DNA from: Bradyrhizobium yuanmingense
GTDB taxonomy: Bacteria > Pseudomonadota > Alphaproteobacteria > Rhizobiales > Xanthobacteraceae
Length of the DNA stretch: 64,000 nt
NCBI RefSeq assembly: GCF_029167105.1
Contig: NZ_JARFML010000010.1
Coordinates: forward strand, 62,001 to 126,000
Reading direction: 5' to 3'
Of the stretch, positions 53,029 through 61,532 are shown piece after piece; position 1 is the first letter of the stretch; every line of letters starts with the position of its first letter. A model generated the notes under the pieces. That model saw only the letters and a list, made by a program, of their open reading frames with translations. It had not been told where the DNA came from and did not search any database. The translations under genes were made by a program, and so were the position numbers.

Positions 53029-53829
53029 TCAATGTGCCTTCGCATCGGACCCGACGGCGACCCGGCTTAGGGCGGGTTTCTGGTCCAGAATCTCGATCAG
53101 GCGCGCAGCAGCTTCGCAGGACTCCAAAGCCTTCGCGCCCAGCTCTTCGTTACTCTTGGAATATTCTGCAAGCCGCCTGCTATACAGCTCGCGCTGCTCA
53201 GGGTCCATGTTCTTAGCGGCGCTCATCAGAGCATCTGAAGTCGTCGATACATCACCGCCTTGGATGCGGCCCATCGATACCGTCGTGACGTGCACGCCGA
53301 ACGGCTTGAGGTCGGCCCGGTAAGCGGACACGAGCGCCTCGAGCGCCGCGTTAGACGCTGCCGCAAGCCCACAAAAGGTATCTGGGGTACTGTTACTCGC
53401 GTCGATGATCTGGACGATCTGGCCGCGCGATCGGCGAAGCGCCGGCAGAAAGGCGTTGATGATGCTCATCGCACCAAGGACGTTCTCCTCAAGAGCATGC
53501 CGTGCCGTATCGATGGAGATCGTTTCGAGCGGGCTCGGGGGGATAACGTGAGAATTGTTGATGAGGAGGTCGAGCCCGGCCCCATCGAGCGCGTCCGACA
53601 CGCCTTCCGCCCAAATTTTGCCTTTGGTGAATTTGGTGACATCGCTCACCGCGAGGCTGACGCGCCCGCCAGACGCAGTTCTGAGCTCCTCCACCTCAGC
53701 AGCAGACACTGCAGTTCCGAAGACGATACAGCCTCGGGCGGCGTAGCCCAACGCGAGCTCGCGTCCGAGACCGGTGCCGGCTCCGGTGATCACGACCGAA
53801 TACCGGCGACGTCGGGGGCGGGATGCCAT
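53029..53829 (-). CDS. Atypical SDR lacking the catalytic Tyr-Lys pair
   Basis: A 266-residue SDR-fold protein. The Rossmann motif GAGTGLGRELALG and LLINNSHV are intact, so it probably binds NAD(P). At the place of YxxSK it reads AAASNAALEAL, so both catalytic Tyr and Lys are replaced. It may be a non-catalytic or altered-function member. ATG 53829 has a strong AGGAGG six bases upstream; the frame extends to 53892 without family residues. It lies 221 bases upstream of another SDR gene on the same strand. Confidence 0.8.
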   Translation of the reverse strand: MASRPRRRRYSVVITGAGTGLGRELALGYAARGCIVFGTAVSAAEVEELRTASGGRVSLAVSDVTKFTKGKIWAEGVSDALDGAGLDLLINNSHVIPPSPLETISIDTARHALEENVLGAMSIINAFLPALRRSRGQIVQIIDASNSTPDTFCGLAAASNAALEALVSAYRADLKPFGVHVTTVSMGRIQGGDVSTTSDALMSAAKNMDPEQRELYSRRLAEYSKSNEELGAKALESCEAAARLIEILDQKPALSRVAVGSDAKAH

Positions 53830-54409
53830 AACGACCCTCCTGGATTGCTGCGCAGCCTTCAAACGATGCTCCTGGCGAGGGAGCGACTTCATTGCCTAGG
53901 AGCTCGATCGAGTGCTGATCCCAGGGAGTCCTGGAGGCGATACTCGTTTGGAAAGTGATACGTGAAAGCCTGCCCAGGACTGCACTTGCCTCGTGGATCT
54001 TGGCCGGAACTGTCGTCGGACCACCTACGCCAGTCGCGAAATCGAGGGGGAGGGCGGCGAAGCTGTCGATGCCAACTTCCATTTTGGGTCTTTCGAGGCG
54101 CAGGAGGGATCAGGTGGCGGCTCGGCTGAGCCGGCGTCTCGTGGCGCCTGACGCTTACGTTCCAGAGGATTGAACATGGAGATGCCGCAGGACGGCTTCA
54201 CCTCGTCCTGGAGCCCGTCCCAGTGCTCCTCGAGTGGGCATCACCCGAAACTCGGGGTAAGTGACGTCCATCTCCTGTCGATGGGGAAGCTCAATCGATA
54301 TCTTCACACTCCCTACGCAGCGAGGGGCACCTTTGGGCCGCCGCTTTCTGCGGCGGGGCAGAGAGCGGGTCGCGCCACGGGGCGCATCCCGCGTCCCCCT
54401 TCATTCCGA
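53830..54409. other. Intergenic, no intact gene seen
   Basis: About 580 bases between two minus-strand genes with only short frames that lack coding character. There is a GC-rich hairpin GCCGCCGCTTTCTGCGGCGG near 54338-54357. The segment should hold the SDR promoter and the hydrolase 3' end. Confidence 0.3.
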
Positions 54410-55072
54410 TCAGACGCCTGCCGACTGTTCGTTGGGCACTGGTGTGTTCAGCAGCTGCTGCTCCCACAGGTAGGCGACGCCGCTGCCGCCAACATGATCG
54501 ATCATGACCTGCGTCAGCGGGCCGGCCGTCTTGAGACGCGCCCAGTCGCGCTGCCATTCGGCTGCGAGGGCCAACCAGGTCATCATGTTGATGCCGGCCC
54601 CGATCATGCGCTGAATGGCGACCTCGTGGGCCTCAACCGACGTACCTCCTGATGCGTCGGTGATCACTGTCACATCCCAACCTTCGCCCGCAGCTTGGAT
54701 CGCCGGCATCGCGACGCAGACTTCTGTCCAAAGGCCGGCGATGATCAGCTGCTTACGTCCGGTCGCTTTCACAGCATCTACGACGGCCTTGTCTTCCCAG
54801 GTATTGATGAAGGTGCGGTCGATCACCTTCTGGTCCGGGAAGACGTCGGTGACATGTTTGAAGATCAGTCCGCCCCGCCCCGCAATGACGCTCGTCAGGA
54901 TCGTCGGGACGCCGAAGACCTTGGCGGCCTTGGCTAGTGCAGTTGTGTTGTTAACTACTGCCTGAGGATCATGGCTGTTCAGGTTGGCGAGCTGGTAGGG
55001 CTGATGGTCGATCAGGACCAACACCGAATCCTCCGGTCTAAGGAGGGAACCGAGACCTTGGCGAAAACTCAT
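54410..55072 (-). CDS. YcaC-like isochorismatase-family hydrolase
   Basis: A 220-residue cysteine hydrolase. Asp22 in VLVLIDHQPYQ and Cys119 in IAGLWTEVCVAM form the likely catalytic pair with a Lys between. ITDASGGTSVEAHE and WLALAAEWQRDWAR match the YcaC subgroup and the paralogue at 43638-44330. It is divergent from the LysR gene at 55204, repeating the arrangement seen at the first copy. The start at 55072 gives the same N-terminal register as the family. Confidence 0.9.
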   Translation of the reverse strand: MSFRQGLGSLLRPEDSVLVLIDHQPYQLANLNSHDPQAVVNNTTALAKAAKVFGVPTILTSVIAGRGGLIFKHVTDVFPDQKVIDRTFINTWEDKAVVDAVKATGRKQLIIAGLWTEVCVAMPAIQAAGEGWDVTVITDASGGTSVEAHEVAIQRMIGAGINMMTWLALAAEWQRDWARLKTAGPLTQVMIDHVGGSGVAYLWEQQLLNTPVPNEQSAGV

Positions 55073-55203
55073 GGCAATTCCTTTCCTGCAGAAGCGCTCA
55101 TTTGACGCGATTGCAGCGCACCGCGCATGTTCGAATGCCATTGCATTTCTGGTGCGTATAGCTTCAAGAAGTGTTGTGCTGAGTTGCGGATCGGGGAACG
55201 CGA

Positions 55204-56112
55204 GTGGATATCGAGGAACTGCGGACATTTGTTGAGGTCGCCGATGCGGGAAGCGTCACGGCAGCTGCGCTTCGCCTTGGCGTTTCCAAGTCAATCATCA
55301 GTCGGCGGTTAGCTAGGCTAGAGGCCGACCTGGGTATCCAATTGCTCGCACGAACCACACGTGGCGCTGGCCTGACCGAAGCTGGGATAACGTTTCGCGA
55401 ACACGCCGCGAAAATCTGCGCAGAGATCGACATTGCTCGAGAAACGATCCTGCCAGCGGGCAAACTACGCGGCAACTTACGGATCGCCGCTCCGCTGACT
55501 TTCGGTCCGACACACTTCGCGCCGGTGATAGCCGAACTGGCGCGCCTGAATCCTGAGCTGCAGGTTCGCGCCAGCTACACGGACCGATTCGTTGATCTGA
55601 TAGCGGAAGGATTTGATTGCGCCATCAGGATCGGTCACCTCGCCGACTCAAACCTGCTCGCCAGGAAAGTCGGTTACACGCCAGCCGTATACGTGGCGAC
55701 GCCTGAATACATCGAGCGTCATGGTGCTCCAGAAACCCCGGAAGAATTCGAAACTCACGACGTTGTCATGCAAGGGACTGAGACCTGGCTGGCACTCGAT
55801 GGCGACAAGCTGATCACACTGAGGCCGAAAGGACGCTTTAAAGCAGACAACGCCGTCGCTCTCGTCGCCGCTGCTCTTGCGGGCATCGGGCTTGCAGGTA
55901 TTCCGAAGGAACTTATCATCGAGCATCTTGAGTCCGGTGCGTTGGTCCCGGTGATGAAGCAGTACCCACCTCCAAGTTTGGGCATCTACGTGGTACGGCC
56001 GGCCGGCCAACATCCAGCCCGAAAGGTGCGGGCGCTGACTGAAATGATGGTTGAATGCTGCGAAGGCCTCTGCAGAGGAATCATGCTGCGGGAAGCTCAA
56101 CGGGCGCGGTAG
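55204..56112 (+). CDS. LysR family transcriptional regulator
   Basis: A 302-residue LysR protein. The helix-turn-helix is FVEVADAGSVTAAALRLGVS followed by SIISRRLARLEADLG. The effector-binding domain follows from residue 90 (RGNLRIAAPLTFGPTHFAP). It starts with GTG at 55204. It is divergent from the YcaC-like hydrolase with 131 bases between them, and is the probable regulator of that gene. Confidence 0.93.
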   Translation: MDIEELRTFVEVADAGSVTAAALRLGVSKSIISRRLARLEADLGIQLLARTTRGAGLTEAGITFREHAAKICAEIDIARETILPAGKLRGNLRIAAPLTFGPTHFAPVIAELARLNPELQVRASYTDRFVDLIAEGFDCAIRIGHLADSNLLARKVGYTPAVYVATPEYIERHGAPETPEEFETHDVVMQGTETWLALDGDKLITLRPKGRFKADNAVALVAAALAGIGLAGIPKELIIEHLESGALVPVMKQYPPPSLGIYVVRPAGQHPARKVRALTEMMVECCEGLCRGIMLREAQRAR

Positions 56113-56590
56113 CAAGCGAACAAATCGGTTCGTGTTGCACAAACTGCGATGGGTCTCCTTCAGGAAGCCTACGCCGACTAGTCAGCGTTGCGCCCTCCTC
56201 GCTATCTTCCGCCAGAGATTGCCGTCGATGCGCGGGAGGATGGGGACATTGAAGCTCTTCACTAGACGCTCGAATCTTGGATTACGCCGTAAGATGGACG
56301 GAACACACTCTCATGTCGCTTCGAGAGGCGACGGAGGCTGTTTCACGATTCACGTTTCATGATAAACGACGTCCATGGAGGTCGCTTGTAGTTGAGGGTG
56401 CTCCGGTGCTCGCACCGGGAGCCTTAAAGGCCATTCAAACTTGCTGATGATGCCTGCAAAACGTCTAGATCACGCAAAAGAATCGTCAGGGTATTGCGCT
56501 CAGCTAGGCATTACGCATGCGTGCGCAATGCCAGCGTGCTGTAGTTCGCCAAACCGTTGCGCTTGGGGATGGAGTCTTCCCGCTGTCGCC
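56113..56590. other. Gene-free stretch at the possible island end
   Basis: No ORF with coding character. It contains a hairpin (CTCCGGTG at 56401-56408 with CACCGGGAG at 56413-56421) and a near-perfect 26-base palindrome at 56507-56532 (GGCATT...AATGCC) lying just downstream of the Lrp gene. The right end of the island may lie here, but no copy of the tRNA-Gln 3' end was seen. Confidence 0.35.
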
Positions 56591-57100
56591 TTAGTCCGCC
56601 ACCGCCGTCGGCACCGGCAGCGCGGTGATCGACTTGATCTTCTCCATCGCGAAGCGCGAGGTCACGTTTTTGAGCGGCACGGCGTGGATCAGCTTCTTGT
56701 AGAACACGTCGTAGCTCGGCATGTCCGGAATGACGACGCGCAGCATGTAGTCGACGTCGCCGGCCATGCGGTAGAACTCCATCACCTCGGGCATGGCGCT
56801 GACCGCCGCGGCGAAGCGCTTCAGCCAGGCATCGGAATGATCGGAGCTTTCCACCGAGACGAACACCGAAAGGCCGAGGCCGATCTTGTTCTGGTCGACG
56901 AGCGCGACGCGCTTCAGGATCACGCCGTCTGCCTCGAGGCGCTGGATACGCTTCCAGCAGGGCGTGGAGGACAGGCCGACCCGGTCGCCGATTTCGGCCA
57001 CCGAGAGCGAGGCGTCCTCCTGAAGCACCGTCAGGATCTTGCGGTCGATGGCGTCGAGGCGCCGGCCGGTCTCGGCGAACTGCAGCGCAGCGTCGGACAT
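56591..57100 (-). CDS. Lrp/AsnC family transcriptional regulator
   Basis: A 169-residue protein. The N-terminal DNA-binding part is LDAIDRKILTVLQEDASLSV, then RVGLSSTPCWKRIQRLE. The C-terminal RAM domain (VFVSVESSDHSDAWLKRF, GDVDYMLRVVIPD) binds amino-acid effectors and drives oligomerisation. It lies upstream-adjacent to small genes and the sulfur cluster but on its own. An imperfect palindrome lies just past its stop. Confidence 0.93.
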   Translation of the reverse strand: MSDAALQFAETGRRLDAIDRKILTVLQEDASLSVAEIGDRVGLSSTPCWKRIQRLEADGVILKRVALVDQNKIGLGLSVFVSVESSDHSDAWLKRFAAAVSAMPEVMEFYRMAGDVDYMLRVVIPDMPSYDVFYKKLIHAVPLKNVTSRFAMEKIKSITALPVPTAVAD

Positions 57101-57154
57101 TGTCTGATTACCTTTGTGTCAGCGGAAGCTGGGGGCCGGCGCTTGGGCGGGTTG

Positions 57155-57319
57155 TCAGCCGTGAGGCCCGAACAGGAAGATTTCGTAAAGATCGTCCAAG
57201 CGGTCGCTGCGGTCATCGTTCGGGCCGCCCGTCTGCGGTCGCAGTGAGCGCCGGAACCATTCACGTGCCTGTTCGAACCAGCTGGCGAAGCTTGAATGCA
57301 GCGAGATGACGTAGCTCAT
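57155..57319 (-). CDS. 54-residue hypothetical protein
   Basis: From ATG 57319 with GGAG five bases before it, the product begins MSYVISLHSSFASWFEQARE and ends LYEIFLFGPHG. It is amphipathic and helical at the start, with a charged Asp/Arg-rich middle. No family was recognised. The longer frame to 57490 adds residues without coding feel. It lies between Lrp and the small membrane protein, same strand as both. Confidence 0.5.
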   Translation of the reverse strand: MSYVISLHSSFASWFEQAREWFRRSLRPQTGGPNDDRSDRLDDLYEIFLFGPHG

Positions 57320-57518
57320 GTTCACTCCGGACAACATTGTAGGGCGAGAACACGACAAAGCTAACACGAGCGGTAACATGTTGAACATCGCCAGCCGTTG
57401 GCCACGTTCAGTTTGGTTGGATCGTACTGATAGTGTCATCTGTTCGAGCACAAAATTCCATAGTGCCGTTTCGCAAGGAACATTTTTCATGCGGTGGGGG
57501 GAGTGCGGAGGCGTCAGA

Positions 57519-57845
57519 TCATTCGTTCGCGAGTAGCGCGAGCACGTCGGCGTGCTGCAGACGCGGGGTAGAGCCGGCGTTCAGCGGTCTACGGCAGGAG
57601 TCCGGCGCCATCGGCAGCATGGGCAGGCCCATGCTGCCGAACGATGCATACATCAGGCTCCGGTCGGCGCGCTCATGCAGGTGCGCCCCCGTCATCACGC
57701 CGAGCACGAACAGGAACGCGATCAGCAGCACCAGCGGCAGGATCAAGGCTTCATGCCAGCCGACGCGATCGGTCACCGCTCGCGCGTCGGCCGCCCGCTC
57801 AGCGGGAGAACGAACACCCGTCCATTCCAGTGTGAACTCGAACAT
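57519..57845 (-). CDS. Small single-pass membrane protein
   Basis: A 108-residue protein starting MFEFTLEWTG. One clear membrane helix (ALILPLVLLIAFLFVLGVM) lies near residues 33-51, after a short Arg/Ala-rich cytoplasmic part. The C-terminal half is Met/Pro-rich. No family was recognised. It lies 36 bases downstream of the MetQ gene on the same strand, so it may be co-transcribed with it. Confidence 0.5.
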   Translation of the reverse strand: MFEFTLEWTGVRSPAERAADARAVTDRVGWHEALILPLVLLIAFLFVLGVMTGAHLHERADRSLMYASFGSMGLPMLPMAPDSCRRPLNAGSTPRLQHADVLALLANE

Positions 57846-57881
57846 GCTGACGCACCGTCTCACTGTTGTTCCGCGATCCCC

Positions 57882-58697
57882 TCACTTCATGTAGTCGGGC
57901 AGGGTGAACCCGTCATAGAAGCGGTCGGCCAAGATCGCCGTCTTGAACGTCGGCGATTTGTAAGCGGCGACGATGTCCTGTGCCCATTCGGCATTGGCAT
58001 TGGCCTTCTTCACGGCGAGCACGTTGATGTAGGGAGTCGTCATCTTCTCCAGCGCAAAGGCATTGGTCAGCTTCAGACCGCTGAAGATCGCAAAATTGCC
58101 CTGGACAGCGGCGAAATCGACATCGTCGAGCGCCCGCGGCGCCTGCGCGGCCTCGAGCGGCACGATCTTGATGCCGCCCGGATTCTTGATGACATCGAGC
58201 TCGGTGACGTCGACCGGCTTGCTGTCGCGAATCTCGATCAGGCCGAGATCGCGCAGCACCCACAGCGCGCGCTGGAGGTTGACGGGATCGTTCGGCACCG
58301 CGACGCTGGAGCCCGGCTTGATCGGCGTGCCCAGCGGGTGCTTCTTCGAATAGAGGCCCATCGGGGGCGTCGGAACGTGGACGATGCCGACGAGATCGGT
58401 CTTCTGGCGCTCGTTGTAGGACTCGAGGAAGACCGTGTGCTGCATCACATTGGCATCGATCTCGGACTTGAACACCGCGTTGTTGGCTTCAAGGCCGGTC
58501 GAGAACTCGACATAGCGGATCTTGTAGCCTTTCTTCCTCAGCTCCGGCTCGACGCCGATCTTGAACTCGTCGATGTACGGTCCCGGCACGAAGCCAACCC
58601 GCAACTCGGGCTTGGTGGGCTGCTGCGCCATGGAGTTTCCGGCGGCGAGCGGGGAGAGAGCCAAAAGGCCGGAGAGGAGGAACAATGCGGTCTTCAT
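57882..58697 (-). CDS. MetQ/NlpA family ABC transporter substrate-binding protein
   Basis: A 271-residue protein with a signal peptide ending near residue 25 (MAQ). LRVGFVPGPYIDEFKIGVEPEL, the strand IRYVEFSTGLEANNAVFKSEIDANVMQH and VAVPNDPVNLQRAL are MetQ-type. MetQ proteins usually bind methionine for MetNI, but no metN or metI is adjacent, so the transporter partner must be elsewhere or differ. No lipobox Cys is evident, so it is probably a soluble periplasmic protein. It precedes the small membrane protein gene and follows the flavin monooxygenase gene on the same strand, which points to a sulfur-compound substrate. Confidence 0.88.
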   Translation of the reverse strand: MKTALFLLSGLLALSPLAAGNSMAQQPTKPELRVGFVPGPYIDEFKIGVEPELRKKGYKIRYVEFSTGLEANNAVFKSEIDANVMQHTVFLESYNERQKTDLVGIVHVPTPPMGLYSKKHPLGTPIKPGSSVAVPNDPVNLQRALWVLRDLGLIEIRDSKPVDVTELDVIKNPGGIKIVPLEAAQAPRALDDVDFAAVQGNFAIFSGLKLTNAFALEKMTTPYINVLAVKKANANAEWAQDIVAAYKSPTFKTAILADRFYDGFTLPDYMK

Positions 58698-58734
58698 GTC
58701 TTCTTACGGTTTCCAGTTTGGAGGGAGAGCGGTG

Positions 58735-60078
58735 TCAGGCGATCGCCTTGACCTGGTTGGAGTACATGCTGGCGGGGCGGGCGAGGCCGTAATGCTCGCG
58801 CAGCGTCGTGCCGGTGTAGTCCTCGCGGAACAAGCCGCGCTTGCGCAGGATCGGGACGACCTGCTCGGCAAAGACGTCGAAGCCGCCGGTCAGCCAGGGC
58901 GGCATCACGTTGAAGCCGTCCGCTGCGCCGCCCTCGAACCAGGTCTGGATGTTATCGGCGATCTTTTCCGGCGTGCCGGCGATGACCCAGTGGCCACGCG
59001 CGCCGGCGAGGCGCTGGACGAGTTGGCGGATCGTCGGTTTCTCGCGATCGACGATGTCGACAACGAGCTTGAAACGGCTGGCGACGCCGCGCGCACTGGC
59101 GGTGTCGATCAGATGGCGCGGCACGGGGCCGTCGAGATCGTAGCCGGTGAGATCGACGCCGATCATCTGTCGCAGCTGCGTCAGGGAATATTCCGGCTGG
59201 ATCAGCTCGTTGAACTCGTCCTGTAGACGGTCCGCCTCGGCTTGCGTGCTGCCGATGAAGGGGCTGATGCCGGGCAGGATCTTGATCTCGTCGGGGCCGC
59301 GATCGAAGGTGCGGGCCTGTCGCTTGATGTCGGCATAGAAGGCCTTGGCGGAGTCCAGCGTCTGGTGCGCGGTGAAGATGGCTTCCGCGAAGCGGGCGGC
59401 AAAGGCGCGGCCGTCGTCGGAGGAGCCGGCCTGCACATACACCGGCCGGCCCTGCGGCGTCCGCGAGATGTTCAGCGGGCCGCGAACCCGAAAATGCTTG
59501 CCGACATGGTCGAGCGTGTGGATCTTGCTGGTGTCGGCGAAGATGCCGGAAGCCGGATCGTTGACGAGCGCGTCGTCCTCCCAGCTGTCCCAGAGGCGCG
59601 AGATCACGTCGAGATATTCGCGGGCGCGCTCGTAGCGCTCGTGGTGAGGCGGGTGCTCAGGCAGGCCAAAATTCTGCGCGGCCTGCGGCGCGCTGGTCGT
59701 CACGATATTCCAGCCGGCGCGACCCTGGCTCAGATGGTCGAGCGAGGCGAACATGCGTGCGAGGTTGTAGGGCTCGGTATAAGTCGTCGATGCCGTCGCG
59801 ATCAGGCCGATGCGCTTCGTCACTGCGGCGATCGCAGCCAGCCAGGTGATCGGCTCGAAGCGAAAGCGCTGGGCGTAACGGACGTTGTCGGCAAGAGCCG
59901 GCCCGTCGGCAAAGAAGATCGCGTCGAACTTGCTCGCCTCGGCGCGCTGCGCCAGCTCCTGATAAAAGGTAATGTCGAGAATGCGCTCCGCGGACGATCC
60001 CTTGTAGCGCCACGCGGCTTCGTGATGACCGCCGGGATAGATGAAGAGATTGAGAACAAGCTGCCGTGGGTTGCTCAT
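58735..60078 (-). CDS. LLM flavin-dependent monooxygenase (NtaA/SnaA/DszA family)
   Basis: A 447-residue flavin-dependent monooxygenase. Family markers include FFADGPALADNVRYAQRFRF, ASTTYTEPYNLARMFASLDH, GRAGWNIVTTSAP and VYVQAGSSDDGRAFAARF. Such enzymes use reduced FMN and oxygen to cleave C-S or C-N bonds in sulfonates, sulfones and chelators. The neighbourhood (MetQ-type protein, TauD-type dioxygenase and SsuABC-like importer) favours organosulfur use. MSNPRQL at 60078 is chosen as start. It is divergent from the dioxygenase gene. Confidence 0.9.
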   Translation of the reverse strand: MSNPRQLVLNLFIYPGGHHEAAWRYKGSSAERILDITFYQELAQRAEASKFDAIFFADGPALADNVRYAQRFRFEPITWLAAIAAVTKRIGLIATASTTYTEPYNLARMFASLDHLSQGRAGWNIVTTSAPQAAQNFGLPEHPPHHERYERAREYLDVISRLWDSWEDDALVNDPASGIFADTSKIHTLDHVGKHFRVRGPLNISRTPQGRPVYVQAGSSDDGRAFAARFAEAIFTAHQTLDSAKAFYADIKRQARTFDRGPDEIKILPGISPFIGSTQAEADRLQDEFNELIQPEYSLTQLRQMIGVDLTGYDLDGPVPRHLIDTASARGVASRFKLVVDIVDREKPTIRQLVQRLAGARGHWVIAGTPEKIADNIQTWFEGGAADGFNVMPPWLTGGFDVFAEQVVPILRKRGLFREDYTGTTLREHYGLARPASMYSNQVKAIA

Positions 60079-60583
60079 GTCGAAATGTTCCTGGGTCGGC
60101 CTGCGCAAAATTTATGTCGGCGGTCACATCGTTGTCGATGGAATGGATTTGCGTTGTTGAGTTACGCGTGAGCATGAACTTGCGAGAAAACCTGAGAACT
60201 TAGATCGCGCGCCCTGCGCCCCCTGGTGTGTTCGAGATATGCATGTCCAGACCAGCGTCGCGGTTGGCGGCGATGCTGTGCTATCCAGCGAGTGCGGTTC
60301 TGCGTTTCGCTGCCGCTGATTTCGTGAATGCAACTATTCCCCGCGCCGTTCAAACTTTGGAAGCCATTTCCGAAAGCCTTGAGCTAGCATTCTCGGACTG
60401 ACGAGACGCTGCATTGATGCAGCTGTTACTGAAATATCCCGCCAGACGTGATCGCCGCCAGAGCTGACGGCGATCACGCGAGAGGATCGATCGCAACATC
60501 ACTGTCTTTCACTCCGCCGTTGCAGCAGCGATCGGCGCACGGCGGAGCCTTGTCCAATGGATCGCGATCTCGGGGAAGATGAC
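60079..60583. promoter_or_regulatory. Divergent control region of the sulfur cluster with palindromes
   Basis: This 505-base gap has no convincing ORF and separates two divergent operons. It contains a perfect 11-bp inverted repeat, CGTGATCGCCG (60447-60457) and CGGCGATCACG (60468-60478), with a 10-base loop, and a second repeat GCTGCA/TGCAGC (60408-60413 and 60418-60423). These lie on the dioxygenase side and could be operators or leader hairpins of a sulfur-starvation regulator. Confidence 0.4.
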
Positions 60584-61510
60584 ATGACTGACGGAATCAC
60601 CATCGACAACGTCATTTCGCGTTCGGATATCGTCAAACGATCGGCACGTATCGGTGCCGAAATCAGAAACATCAAGCTTTCCGGCGATTTGCCGGATCGG
60701 ACGATTGCGGCGATCAACCAGGTGCTGCTCGAGCACAAGGTCATCTTCTTCCGTGACCAGAATCATCTCGACGATGTCGAGCAGGAGCGATTTGCCCATC
60801 GGCTCGGCAAGCTGGTGCCGCATCCGACGGTCGGCGCCACCAAGGGCACGGCCTCGATTCTTGAGCTCGACTCCGCGCGCGGAGGCGGGCGGGCCGACCA
60901 GTGGCACACTGACGTCACGTTCATCGACGCTTATCCGAAGATCTCGGTTCTGCGCGGCGTCGTGATCCCCGAGTTCGGCGGCGACACGATCTGGTCGAAC
61001 ACGGCTGCCGCCTATCTCGACCTGCCTGCTCCGTTGCGAAAGCTCGCCGACGAACTCTGGGCGGTGCACAGCAATGCCTATGACTATGCGGTCAAGACCC
61101 GCGCGAGCGAAGCCGACAGAAAACACTTCGACGAGGTATTCACCGGGACGGTCTATGAGACCGAGCATCCCGTCGTTCGCGTGCATCCCGAGACCGGCGA
61201 GCGCACGCTGGTGCTGGGCAACTTCGTCCAGCGCTTCGTTGGCCTGTCGAAATATGACGGCCAGAAGCTGTTCGACCTGTTCCAGTCGCACATCACGGCG
61301 CCGGAGAACACGGTTCGCTGGAGCTGGCGGCAGGGGGATGTCGTCGTCTGGGACAACCGCGCGACCCAGCATTACGCCGTCAATGATTACGGCGATCAGC
61401 ATCGCGTCGTGCGGCGCGCGACCATTGACGGCGAGGTGCCGGTCAGCGTCCAGGGCGGGCTGAGCGTCACCCGGATCAAGTCGACCAAGCCGCAAGCAAA
61501 AGCCGCCTGA
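60584..61510 (+). CDS. TauD/TfdA family alpha-ketoglutarate-dependent dioxygenase
   Basis: A 308-residue Fe(II)/alpha-ketoglutarate dioxygenase. The HxD iron motif is in QWHTDVTF, the distal His in YGDQHRVVRR, with Arg for the cofactor carboxylate. FGGDTIWSNTAAAYLDLP is also family-typical. Members cleave taurine, sulfonates, alkyl sulfates or chlorophenoxyacids. The importer genes that follow after 22 bases suggest that it acts on an imported sulfonate or sulfate ester. MTDGITID is chosen as start; the frame opens nine codons earlier. Confidence 0.9.
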   Translation: MTDGITIDNVISRSDIVKRSARIGAEIRNIKLSGDLPDRTIAAINQVLLEHKVIFFRDQNHLDDVEQERFAHRLGKLVPHPTVGATKGTASILELDSARGGGRADQWHTDVTFIDAYPKISVLRGVVIPEFGGDTIWSNTAAAYLDLPAPLRKLADELWAVHSNAYDYAVKTRASEADRKHFDEVFTGTVYETEHPVVRVHPETGERTLVLGNFVQRFVGLSKYDGQKLFDLFQSHITAPENTVRWSWRQGDVVVWDNRATQHYAVNDYGDQHRVVRRATIDGEVPVSVQGGLSVTRIKSTKPQAKAA

Positions 61511-61532
61511 AGTAAGCTAGGGAGTGAATACA

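Larger units (their letters stand above)
25938..56580. mobile_element. Probable genomic island inserted at tRNA-Gln, right end unknown
   Basis: A tyrosine recombinase gene directly follows the tRNA. It is followed by defence-type genes (SIR2/pAgo, GIY-YIG/AAA+/DUF2130), a gene-poor stretch with decayed coding traces, and accessory metabolic genes, before backbone-like GC-rich genes resume at the Lrp regulator (56591). Codons in this stretch look less GC-biased than on either side. No direct repeat of the tRNA 3' end was found by eye, so the end given is the outermost reasonable limit. The island could be shorter, ending near 37.6-38.5 kb, or be a stack of several insertions. Confidence 0.4.

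Noticed and set aside
53260..53958. 232-residue plus-strand frame opposite the atypical SDR
   Set aside because: Shadow of the SDR gene; no family motif and no ribosome site.
57155..57490. 111-residue version of the small protein before the Lrp gene
   Set aside because: The first half has no coding feel, whereas the ATG at 57319 has a proper ribosome site; only the 54-residue form is kept.
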